DNA from: an uncultured Bacilli bacterium
Lineage (GTDB): Bacteria; Bacillota_I; Bacilli_A; RF39; UBA660
Assembly: GCA_947630095.1 (NCBI GenBank)
Contig: CANRGI010000095.1
Location: 1 to 5,181 of the forward strand
Length of the DNA: 5,181 nucleotides
Direction: 5' to 3'
Shown here: piece by piece, positions 1 through 5,031 of the stretch
Numbering within the stretch: the stretch's first letter is position 1
Layout of the letters: each line of letters opens with the position of its first letter
Notes under the pieces: generated by a model
Told to the model about the DNA's origin: nothing
Database searches by the model: none
The model's input: only the letters and a program-made list of their open reading frames with translations
Made by a program: the position numbers and the translations under genes

Positions 1-676
1 TACTTTCTTTACTTACTCTAAGTACTCCAGTAAGTATTCCCATTTTAAGAATAGTACTATCTTTTAATACTTCACTTAAAACCACTTTAATTAATTCTAT
101 TATTTTACCATAATATCCATTTATATATCCCCCTAGTATAGGCACATCATATTCGTCTACTAGTACTATTACTTTTTCTTTATGATATCTCTCTAACCAA
201 ATCGCTAATTTCTTTATACTCAATATATATTGTGACTCATTTGCAAGCCCATCTTTTATTTTAATAAAATCTTTTCTTTCTCCTTCGTCTAATACTTCCA
301 TTACATAGTCTTTACTTTTATATAATATTTTTATTTTTTCAATAAACAAACCATAACATAATTCAAAACTAGAAACATCTAAACTTTTAAAATCCAAATA
401 AATCACAGGATACTTTCCAAAATGTTCAAAGTATTTACTTTTACTTATATATAACCCATCAAATAAATTTTTATTTACTTTCCTTTTATCAACATCAAAA
501 AAATTATCTAACGTTGATATTAACAATGACTTTCCAAATCTCCTAGGTCTAGTAAAAAGTATTGCTTCTTCCTCATTACTTAATAATTCTTCTATAACTT
601 TAGTTTTATCTACATAATAGCAATTAGTTTCTATTATTTTTTTAAAATCACTTTTTCCTATTGTTAAACCTTTCAT
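1..676 (-). CDS. AAA-ATPase-like protein (PF09820 type), N-terminal part
   Basis: The frame is open from an ATG at 676-674 to the left edge: 225 codons, with the 3' end missing. Residues 20-25 read YYVDKT. Residues 42-51 read TRPRRFGKSL, the degenerate P-loop of this family, with the GKS lysine at 49. Residues 173-177 read VDEYD, a Walker B motif after a hydrophobic strand (VIVLV). Residues 213-225 read GILTGVLRVSKES. This order is characteristic of the AAA-ATPase-like family, whose members usually exceed 500 residues and often end in a PD-(D/E)XK nuclease-like domain (DUF1703). That end lies outside this window. The start is supported by GAAAGGAC at 686-693 and a promoter just upstream. The cellular role of the family is not established; a defence or mobile-element role is only speculation. 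The family call is firm. Confidence 0.9.
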   Translation of the reverse strand, partial: MKGLTIGKSDFKKIIETNCYYVDKTKVIEELLSNEEEAILFTRPRRFGKSLLISTLDNFFDVDKRKVNKNLFDGLYISKSKYFEHFGKYPVIYLDFKSLDVSSFELCYGLFIEKIKILYKSKDYVMEVLDEGERKDFIKIKDGLANESQYILSIKKLAIWLERYHKEKVIVLVDEYDVPILGGYINGYYGKIIELIKVVLSEVLKDSTILKMGILTGVLRVSKES

Positions 677-705
677 ACCAACACCGTCCTTTCACTTCCA
701 CCTTC

Positions 706-734
706 ATTATACCAAACATTTGCTTCCCTGTAAA
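706..734 (-). promoter_or_regulatory. Promoter of the AAA-ATPase-like gene
   Basis: On the minus strand there is TTTACA at 734-729, a 17-bp spacer, and TATAAT at 711-706 preceded by TGG, giving an extended -10. Transcription should start near 699, about 23 nt before the ATG at 676. It lies downstream of the terminator at 766-787, so the gene has its own start signal. This is a sequence match only. Confidence 0.75.
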
Positions 735-765
735 TGAAAATCTATTCAAAACTAGTTAAACAACG

Positions 766-787
766 AAAAAAAGAGCATAAGCCCTTC
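766..787 (-). terminator. Intrinsic terminator of a short minus-strand transcript
   Basis: In the minus-strand RNA, AAGGGC (786-781) pairs with GCUCUU (776-771) around a UUAU loop, with one G-U pair, and the run of seven U (772-766) follows and supplies the last pairs. The stem is short but the shape is canonical. It sits 58 nt after the promoter at 831-859 and before the promoter at 706-734. Confidence 0.6.
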
Positions 788-824
788 TTCCCCTTCGATA
801 TACCAAATATACCGAAATCACATT
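766..824 (-). ncRNA. Possible small RNA or orphan leader, about 60 nt
   Basis: A good promoter (831-859) and a terminator (766-787) enclose about 60 bases on the minus strand with no substantial reading frame. The predicted RNA has a hairpin in which 816-807 pairs with 803-794 (up to 10 bp, two G-U pairs, loop of 3 to 5), then a purine-rich linker (GAAGGGGAAGAAGG) resembling a ribosome binding site, then the terminator hairpin. It could be an independent small RNA, or an attenuated leader for the AAA-ATPase-like gene starting at 676. No known RNA family is recognised. Confidence 0.4.
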
Positions 825-830
825 ACATAC

Positions 831-859
831 ATTATAGCAAAAATAATTGCTTTTGTCTA
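831..859 (-). promoter_or_regulatory. Sigma-A-type promoter facing left
   Basis: On the minus strand there is TAGACA at 859-854 (five of six consensus bases), a 17-bp spacer, and TATAAT at 836-831 preceded by TGC, giving an extended -10. Expected start of transcription is near 824. It drives the short terminated transcript at 766-824, with possible read-through into the AAA-ATPase-like gene. Confidence 0.65.
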
Positions 860-880
860 TATACTCACTTTTATTTATTT

Positions 881-919
881 ATAAAAAAAGCACTAATCAA
901 ATTTGACTAGCACTTTTTT
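881..919 (-). terminator. Intrinsic terminator ending the repressor-DUF3800 operon
   Basis: In the minus-strand RNA, AGUGCUAGUCAAA pairs along its whole length with UUUGAUUAGUGCU, using three G-U pairs, and U7 follows; flanking A and U runs extend the stem. The same bases read on the plus strand give A-C mismatches where the minus strand has G-U pairs, so the structure is built for leftward transcription. It lies about 260 bp past the DUF3800 stop codon. Confidence 0.75.
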
Positions 920-985
920 AATTGTTCCACTTAAGGAACCAATGTCATTAACATTTCGTGACAAATTGTCACGGACTCACTGAAA
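920..985 (-). other. Two further hairpins before the terminator (3' UTR or separate RNA)
   Basis: A perfect inverted repeat, CGTGACA / TGTCACG with a 3-base loop, lies at 957-973. A second (ATTGTTCC / GGAACCAAT with one bulged base) lies at about 921-943. With the terminator at 881-919 this makes three consecutive hairpins in about 90 bases. I see no convincing minus-strand promoter just upstream, so the simplest view is a structured 3' UTR of the DUF3800 mRNA. The perfect repeat could instead be a protein-binding site. The rest of the stretch to 1035 is plain AT-rich sequence. Confidence 0.4.
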
Positions 986-1035
986 TCTTTTTTGTTATTT
1001 TATGTATAAATTTGCTTAAATTGAATATACTAGAA

Positions 1036-1064
1036 TTGACAAATGATATATTTTTTGATATATT
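1036..1064 (+). promoter_or_regulatory. Promoter of the plus-strand structured RNA
   Basis: TTGACA at 1036-1041 is a perfect -35. A 17-bp spacer leads to TATATT at 1059-1064, preceded by TGA, giving an extended -10. The expected transcription start is near 1071. The heptamer TGATATA occurs twice across the -10 region (1044-1050 and 1056-1062) and may be a regulatory repeat or chance in AT-rich DNA. Confidence 0.75.
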
Positions 1065-1070
1065 ATTTGT

Positions 1071-1180
1071 ACCGGAAGCATTTTATGCTTTGTCTTGGTG
1101 GACAGATTTATGTTGGTCTGCGGACTAAGTGTATGTATATACACCACATAAACTGGGAAGTGGAGCAATCCACTTTTTTT
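1071..1180 (+). ncRNA. Structured small RNA next to a DUF3800 gene
   Basis: This stretch of about 110 nt is bounded by a near-consensus promoter and an intrinsic terminator, and no protein is encoded on this strand. By eye it folds almost completely. Hairpin 1 pairs 1076-1081 with 1085-1090. Hairpin 2 pairs UGUC 1091-1094 with GACA 1101-1104. A three-way junction is closed by UUUAUGU 1107-1113 with ACAUAAA 1146-1152; inside it are GGUC/GACU (1115-1118 with 1123-1126, UGCG loop) and GUGUAU/AUACAC (1129-1134 with 1139-1144, GUAU loop). The terminator hairpin is at 1158-1175. It converges on the DUF3800 gene, and its U-run overlaps that gene's stop codon. Conserved RNA motifs named after DUF3800 are known to lie beside such genes, and this could be one or a new class. 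It does not resemble 6S, SRP, tmRNA, RNase P RNA or tracrRNA. The function is unknown. Confidence 0.7.
1158..1180 (+). terminator. Intrinsic terminator of the structured RNA
   Basis: AAGTGGA (1158-1164) pairs with TCCACTT (1169-1175) around a GCAA tetraloop of the GNRA type, and a run of seven T ends at 1180. On the other strand no U-tract follows the hairpin, so it acts on plus-strand transcription. Its T-run overlaps the DUF3800 stop codon (1179-1181). Confidence 0.85.
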
Positions 1181-1874
1181 ATGGAAAATATTTGATAATA
1201 TCAATTCCTGTTATTTTATTTTTACTCATTATAGTTCTCCATATGTTATTTGCGATAATGTCTGATGCTTGAATTATTATGCTGTCTTTTGAATTTTGAG
1301 TATATATTTTTACTACTAAAGAACTAAATAATATTGGGGTTGTCTTAAAACTATAGTTAAAATTTATAATTCCTTTTACCAATTCTTCATATATTCCTTC
1401 GTCTAATCTGTATCTTCCGTTTGTCTTAGCGCTTTCTTGATCCATATTTATTATTAATACAACCGGCTTATATGGGTTTATTTTTTTATTATTTATTAGT
1501 TGAATAACAATATCTTTAATTAATGATTTTATAACATAATCTCTGTATCTTCCTCTAGCATCCTTACTAAATAAAATATCTTGTTTAGTTATTTGAGAAT
1601 TGTCTACTATTAATCCAGCAGAACTATATTTGTAAATAAATCTTAAAAGTCTTAACCTATCTTTATTTTCTAAAGTATAACCTTTAAGTTCATCTATATT
1701 TTCGTATATTTTTTTCTTAGCAATTTGATTTCTTATTACTTTATAAATTGCTTTAAATTTTTCTAATTCTTTTTTGTTAGTAAAAAATAAGCCTGCATAC
1801 ACTAAATATTTTTCGTTATTATTAAGTTTTCCACTATCATCTAAAGAAATATATATTATTTGTTCATTTGACAT
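1179..1874 (-). CDS. DUF3800 domain protein
   Basis: The protein has 231 residues, the usual size for the family, and no signal peptide or membrane segment. Residues 7-15 (IYISLDDSG) match the family's opening strand and acidic motif, usually IYIDESG. Residues 62-65 read ELKG. Residues 139-146 (VLIINMDQ) give a strand ending in Asp. Residues 202-213 (QASDIIANNIWR) match the closing Q-x-A-D helix. These spaced acidic residues are the basis for the view that DUF3800 is an RNase H-like, possibly nuclease, fold; no activity is proven from this sequence. The ATG at 1874 has AAAGGAAG nearby (about 1884-1891) and lies 15 bp after the repressor stop, so the two are probably co-transcribed. The gene ends tail to tail with a plus-strand structured RNA that it may act on. 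Confidence 0.85.
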   Translation of the reverse strand: MSNEQIIYISLDDSGKLNNNEKYLVYAGLFFTNKKELEKFKAIYKVIRNQIAKKKIYENIDELKGYTLENKDRLRLLRFIYKYSSAGLIVDNSQITKQDILFSKDARGRYRDYVIKSLIKDIVIQLINNKKINPYKPVVLIINMDQESAKTNGRYRLDEGIYEELVKGIINFNYSFKTTPILFSSLVVKIYTQNSKDSIIIQASDIIANNIWRTIMSKNKITGIDIIKYFP

Positions 1875-1889
1875 TTTACTTCACTTCCT

Positions 1890-2549
1890 TTACAGTCTTG
1901 TTCTTTTTTCTCTAGCAATCCCAATGATTTTAACAGGCAAACTTTCTATTTGCTCTTTATTATAAAATGTAGGTAAGTAGTTATCTTGATTATTCAAATT
2001 TAATGGTACAAGTGTTATACCATTTTCGCTTATAGTTACATTTTTAAAAGTAGCATCAAAATCATTTACCATAACAGCACAGTCTTTATTATTAGCAATA
2101 GAGTAGTCACTTGTTTGTTCAAATATAACAATATCTTTTTCACTATATTTAGGAAACATACTATCACCACTAATTTTAAGCCCATAAAAATTTCTTCCAC
2201 CTTTAGTCCATTTTTTAGGTATTTCTATATATTCTAATATATCTTGTTGGGCTTCAATAGGTATACCTGCTTTAATAGTTCCTAGCACAGGTATTTGTAC
2301 AGTATCATTTGTTATATTTATAGGTATAACATTATCAAAATTTAAAGGTGGAAAAAAGTCATTAATAGAAACTTTAAAATATTCTGCAAGTTTAAATAAA
2401 ATCTCTTGATTAGTTTTTCTATCACCAATTTCATATCTTGAAATAGTTTGTGCAGTAGTTTTTAAGTAATTTGCAATATCTTCTTGAGTTAAATTTTTTA
2501 TTTCTCTAAATTCTCTTATTTTACTTCCAATATACTTATTTATATCCAT
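1890..2549 (-). CDS. Self-cleaving CI/LexA-like repressor (HTH + S24 peptidase)
   Basis: The protein has 219 residues and two domains. Residues 5-60 form an Xre-type helix-turn-helix, with the helices around NLTQEDIANYLKTTAQTISRYE. Residues 86-219 form an S24 peptidase-like domain: IPVLGTIKAG with the expected Ala94-Gly95 self-cleavage site, the nucleophile Ser130 in SGDSMFP, and the catalytic Lys169 in DATFKN. By family knowledge such repressors dimerise, bind palindromic operators and self-cleave with activated RecA after DNA damage, which would induce the operon. The start has AAAGGGG at 2559-2565, nine bases upstream. It is the first gene of an operon with the DUF3800 gene and probably represses itself through the CCAAAATGG sites at 2592-2600 and 2634-2642. 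No other phage genes are visible, so it may be domesticated or belong to a small mobile or defence module. Confidence 0.92.
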   Translation of the reverse strand: MDINKYIGSKIREFREIKNLTQEDIANYLKTTAQTISRYEIGDRKTNQEILFKLAEYFKVSINDFFPPLNFDNVIPINITNDTVQIPVLGTIKAGIPIEAQQDILEYIEIPKKWTKGGRNFYGLKISGDSMFPKYSEKDIVIFEQTSDYSIANNKDCAVMVNDFDATFKNVTISENGITLVPLNLNNQDNYLPTFYNKEQIESLPVKIIGIAREKRTRL

Positions 2550-2573
2550 TATATTTTTCCCCTTTCTATAAAT

Positions 2574-2602
2574 ATAATATCACACAAATCACCAAAATGG
2601 AA
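2574..2602 (-). promoter_or_regulatory. Promoter of the repressor-DUF3800 operon
   Basis: On the minus strand, TATTAT at 2579-2574 is preceded by TGA (extended -10). Seventeen bases further up lies only a weak -35, TTCCAT (2602-2597). The operator-like palindrome at 2592-2600 lies across the -35 and the spacer, which is where a repressor would block RNA polymerase. Confidence 0.55.
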
Positions 2603-2643
2603 TAAAAAATAGTAAAAAAATGTTGGCATATCACCAAAATGGA
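2588..2643. promoter_or_regulatory. Twin operator-like repeats, 42 bp apart
   Basis: The 14-mer ATCACCAAAATGGA occurs at 2588-2601 and exactly again at 2630-2643. Each copy contains CCA-AAA-TGG, a dyad with 3-bp arms. The 42-bp spacing is close to four helical turns, so two dimers would sit on one face of the DNA. The first copy overlaps the promoter of the adjacent CI/LexA-like repressor gene. That the repressor binds here is inferred from position and symmetry. Confidence 0.6.
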
Positions 2644-2680
2644 GTTGAGTTTGAGATGTCAATAGGACAAGAAAGGAGAT

Positions 2681-2703
2681 AAAAAAGGAGTACTATCACT
2701 CCT
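2681..2703 (-). terminator. Second, backup terminator of the 3947-2779 operon
   Basis: In the minus-strand RNA, AGGAGU (2703-2698) pairs with ACUCCU (2691-2686) around a 6-base loop, and U6 (2686-2681) follows. It lies just after a stronger terminator and shields the repressor promoter from read-through. Confidence 0.75.
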
Positions 2704-2718
2704 CAATGTTTATGAACC

Positions 2719-2755
2719 AAAAAAGTACTAATCATATCTTCATATAATCAGTACT
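2719..2755 (-). terminator. Main terminator of the 3947-2779 operon
   Basis: In the minus-strand RNA a 14-bp stem (2755-2742 with 2737-2724, two G-U pairs, no mismatch) is capped by a GAAG loop and followed by U6 (2724-2719). It begins 24 bp after the stop codon of the 185-residue gene. No U-tract follows in the plus direction. Confidence 0.85.
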
Positions 2756-2778
2756 GCACATCTCTCTATAAATAAATT

Positions 2779-3336
2779 CTATTCTATTATAACACTATCA
2801 TACTTAGCATATAATGTCCCATCAAACACCTTACCTTGATTAGCATTTTGATTTTCGTCCTTTTCAGGTAATTCTAAAGTCAACTTAAATGTATGAGTTA
2901 TACTCTCACTACTCTTAGGAAAAGTTACACTAATTAATTCTATCTCAGTTTCTTCTTCAGAAACTCCAAACGTAAAACTACTCACACTAGCACCATCTAT
3001 ACTATCAGTCTTATCAACCTTCAAAGTCAAATCAGGCATTCCATTTGTATACCTAAGCATCACTTTAACAGATTGCCCTATATCAGAAGGAGTACTTGAT
3101 ATCGTAATATCTTTCTCTTCCTTCCACCCAGGTGCTATATTATCAACATTAAAACTATCTCCCCCTTCTCCAAAATCTATCTTACCTATCTTAGCAGTAG
3201 AAGTCACCAAATTTCCCCCACTTCCAAGAACACTCCCAGTAGTCACATAATACGCAAATGAAATACCTACAACACTTACTATCACAGTAGCAATAGTTAA
3301 TATTGATAACATCACTTTAAAACTTTTCTCGTTCAC
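2779..3336 (-). CDS. Secreted TasA/CalY-like surface protein, 185 residues
   Basis: The start is GTG, not ATG (3336-3334), supported by AAAGGAG at 3346-3352 nine bases upstream; the stop is TAG. Residues 7-27 form a hydrophobic signal segment ending in ISFAYYVTTGS, resembling the FAYF signature after the signal segment in TasA/CalY proteins processed by a SipW-type peptidase. The body is beta-rich, has no Cys, and holds APGWKEEKDITIS (68-80), the PG-x-x-x-x-x-x-hydrophobic pattern seen at the matching place in the upstream gene, and near the end NANQGKVFDGTLYAKY. It lies 20 bp after the 196-residue gene and is its likely co-transcribed partner; both share the FDG C-terminal motif. Its likely place is outside the cell, perhaps as a fibre or matrix subunit. 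The exact family is an inference from the signal region. Confidence 0.65.
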   Translation of the reverse strand: MNEKSFKVMLSILTIATVIVSVVGISFAYYVTTGSVLGSGGNLVTSTAKIGKIDFGEGGDSFNVDNIAPGWKEEKDITISSTPSDIGQSVKVMLRYTNGMPDLTLKVDKTDSIDGASVSSFTFGVSEEETEIELISVTFPKSSESITHTFKLTLELPEKDENQNANQGKVFDGTLYAKYDSVIIE

Positions 3337-3356
3337 TTTAATAAACTCCTTTCAAA

Positions 3357-3947
3357 TTACATACCTTCTACTATAATCTTCCCATCAAATTGTTTATCTC
3401 GTAATTCGTCTTGAGGTACATTAGTATCAATAAATTTAATAGTTAAAGTATATTCGTGAGTAATCCCTGCATCTATTATACCCTCTCCAATAGTACTACT
3501 TATACTAGGTATCCTCAAATTATCTGGAATACTAACTACTTTATTAGTTTTACTACTAGGCACTTCCTTACCATCTTTAATACTTCTACTACTTAAAGAA
3601 TAAACAAAATCATTACTTGATATATTATTAGTACTAATTTGCCATACTATCTTATAAGCCCCCCAGTCACCCTCTACATCACTTACATTACTAATAGAGA
3701 AATTCATTTCCCCAGTATATCCAGGTTGTATTCTATCTAATATAATATTTTGATTATTTTCATATATAATAGCAACATCAGGACTACGTAAAGTTATACC
3801 ATTACTATCTTCATTACCTAATACTTGCATAGCATAAAAAGCATAAGAAGCGCTAAAAGCAACTGCCAAAAAAACAAGCAGAGAAATAGCAATAACCAAA
3901 TATATAGACTTATCATTATTTAAAATTTTATCCATTACTTTATTCAT
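3357..3947 (-). CDS. Membrane-anchored or secreted TasA-like protein, 196 residues
   Basis: Residues 14-39 form a strongly hydrophobic segment (IYLVIAISLLVFLAVAFSASYAFYA) after a charged N-terminus, consistent with a signal peptide or signal anchor. The ectodomain has no Cys and contains RIQPGYTGEMNFSISN (72-87), a C-terminal strand HEYTLTIKF (164-172) and FDGKIIV (187-193), which line up with APGWKEEKDITIS, HTFKLTLEL and FDGTLYA in the gene 20 bp downstream, so the two look like paralogues. The ATG at 3947 has no clear ribosome binding site and would sit only about 11 nt after the predicted transcription start; Met5 at 3935 is an alternative with no better site. It is the first gene of a two-gene operon. 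The role is not known; a minor fibre or matrix subunit is a guess. Confidence 0.65.
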   Translation of the reverse strand: MNKVMDKILNNDKSIYLVIAISLLVFLAVAFSASYAFYAMQVLGNEDSNGITLRSPDVAIIYENNQNIILDRIQPGYTGEMNFSISNVSDVEGDWGAYKIVWQISTNNISSNDFVYSLSSRSIKDGKEVPSSKTNKVVSIPDNLRIPSISSTIGEGIIDAGITHEYTLTIKFIDTNVPQDELRDKQFDGKIIVEGM

Positions 3948-3964
3948 ATATTATCACTATATCT

Positions 3965-3993
3965 ATAATACCATTTTTATAAACAAAAAACAA
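3965..3993 (-). promoter_or_regulatory. Promoter of the two-gene surface protein operon
   Basis: On the minus strand there is TTGTTT at 3993-3988, a 17-bp spacer, and TATTAT at 3970-3965 preceded by TGG (extended -10). The expected start is near 3958, leaving a very short leader before the ATG at 3947. The rest of the gap up to 4051 is AT-rich with nothing else recognised. Confidence 0.5.
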
Positions 3994-4051
3994 CTATAAT
4001 TCAAAAATTTCTAACATTTTATTATTTCTACTATTTATTATCATTTAACCT

Positions 4052-4078
4052 AAAAAAAGAAGATAACTAACTATCTTC
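4052..4078 (-). terminator. Terminator after the 284-residue surface protein gene
   Basis: In the minus-strand RNA, GAAGAUA (4078-4072) pairs with UAUCUUC (4065-4059) around a 6-base loop, and U7 (4058-4052) follows. It lies about 65 bp after the stop codon at 4145. Confidence 0.85.
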
Positions 4079-4086
4079 ATTTCTAT

Positions 4087-4137
4087 TTTAATTAAATTGT
4101 GTGTTGAATTTATTTAATTAAAATGTGCATTGAATTT
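4087..4137. repeat. Imperfect 26-bp tandem direct repeat in a 3' UTR
   Basis: Two 25-bp units, 4087-4111 and 4113-4137, match at 22 of 25 positions. Each starts TTTAATTAAA and ends TTGAATTT. The pair fills the space between the stop codon of the 284-residue gene and its terminator. Its function is unknown; it may be a local duplication in AT-rich DNA or an RNA stability or binding element. Confidence 0.7.
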
Positions 4138-4144
4138 TTAAACA

Positions 4145-4999
4145 TTATGCACCAGCGCCAGGTCTAGCAGAAACTGTACCTTGGTCAACTTTTACAGTAC
4201 TTTCGTCAACTTTTAAAGTTGCAGATATTTCTAATCCAGTAGCATCAGTTGTTGCTTGGTCACTTTCTAAATTAGGATAATCGATAACTAAATAATAATA
4301 TTTAGTACCAACACCATTACTAGAAGTATCTAATTGTCTACCTTTTAATGGGTTAGTTTCTCCACTATCGCCACTTTCTATTTCATTTCCACTTTGTGCA
4401 CCTAATTCAGTAGCAGCAGTGATTTTACCACTTGGTGTATTTTTCTTTAATGTACCACTTGCAACAGTTTTATCCACACTGAATGCAGCAAGTGCTTCTG
4501 CACCAAATGTGCACTCAGTTGTTTTATCACTTCCATCATCATTTTGGTCAGCAAACCATAAATATGTATTTGTACCATCAACTAAAGTTTTTAATTTACA
4601 TTTAGGGTCTAAATCTGCATCTTCTGGAGCATCTTCTACCATATACAATGTATAATGTAAATCTGTTCCAGTTGGATTAGCATAATCAATTTCTAAATCA
4701 AATGTTGCTACATAAGTGTTAGCATCTGAAGTATCGTCTTCCTTAAAATTAGCCTTTGTTCCAAATACTGCAAGTCCACCAGGATATTGTAAATATGAAA
4801 TTGTTTGTCCAGTATTTTTTTCAAAAGTCAAAGTAGTACCACTTATTTTAGCAGTTTGTCCACTTGTACTACCACCAGCAACACTAGAACTATCAACTTG
4901 TGTAGTGAAATACGCAAATGTAGCACCTATAATAGCGACTAAAAGTGTTGCTATTCCTATCACTGATAGAAATATAGTTTGTCCTCTATTTTCTCCCAT
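4145..4999 (-). CDS. Secreted TasA/CalY-like surface protein, 284 residues
   Basis: Residues 9-29 are a hydrophobic segment ending in GATFAYFTTQVDSSS, a good match to the signal region of TasA/CalY-type proteins cut by SipW-like peptidases. The mature part is rich in Thr, Ser, Gly and acidic residues and predicted beta-rich, with two Cys (134 and 163) that could form a disulphide. Residues 234-242 (YYYLVIDYP) match the end of the gene just upstream, so the two are tandem paralogues. The start is set by a perfect AAAGGAGG at 5008-5015. The coding sequence looks richer in G and C and in GCA, GGT, CCA and ACT codons than its neighbours, as in a highly expressed structural protein. It is likely an abundant cell-surface or filament subunit. 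It is not a type IV pilin, as the GFTLIE motif is absent. The family is inferred, not proven. Confidence 0.7.
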   Translation of the reverse strand: MGENRGQTIFLSVIGIATLLVAIIGATFAYFTTQVDSSSVAGGSTSGQTAKISGTTLTFEKNTGQTISYLQYPGGLAVFGTKANFKEDDTSDANTYVATFDLEIDYANPTGTDLHYTLYMVEDAPEDADLDPKCKLKTLVDGTNTYLWFADQNDDGSDKTTECTFGAEALAAFSVDKTVASGTLKKNTPSGKITAATELGAQSGNEIESGDSGETNPLKGRQLDTSSNGVGTKYYYLVIDYPNLESDQATTDATGLEISATLKVDESTVKVDQGTVSARPGAGA

Positions 5000-5007
5000 A
5001 ATATTTT

Positions 5008-5015
5008 CCTCCTTT
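5008..5015 (-). promoter_or_regulatory. Consensus ribosome binding site of the 284-residue gene
   Basis: AAAGGAGG stands eight bases before the ATG at 4999. It is the strongest such site in the window and suggests high expression. Confidence 0.85.
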
Positions 5016-5031
5016 ACTTAATATTTTTTTG

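Noticed and set aside
1071..1180. The plus-strand RNA as tracrRNA, SRP RNA, 6S RNA or a riboswitch
   Set aside because: No Cas gene or repeat array is visible, the SRP core motifs are absent, it is too short for 6S, and it is followed by no plus-strand gene to regulate.
1016..1204. A 62-codon minus-strand open frame across the structured RNA
   Set aside because: It has no ribosome binding site, overlaps the DUF3800 stop and is the antisense of a folded RNA with its own promoter and terminator; the peptide has no recognisable features.
1774..1965. A 63-codon plus-strand open frame
   Set aside because: It lies opposite the ends of two well supported genes and their junction, with no start signals of its own.
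2588..2643. CRISPR-like repeat pair
   Set aside because: There are only two copies, of 14 bp, without Cas genes; they fit operators of the adjacent repressor better.
2704..2748. A 13-codon plus-strand frame after AAGGAGAT and AAGGAG
   Set aside because: The purine-rich stretch is the complement of a terminator stem and U-tract, and the frame runs into the other terminator hairpin.
4910..4990. Type IV prepilin signal in the surface proteins
   Set aside because: The hydrophobic segment is not preceded by the GFTLIE-type cleavage motif with Glu5; the FAYF ending fits TasA/CalY-type secretion better.
4419..5021. Plus-strand open frames of 78 and 101 codons opposite the 284-residue gene
   Set aside because: They are the complement of a clear coding gene with a perfect ribosome binding site and signal segment; their length reflects its codon use.
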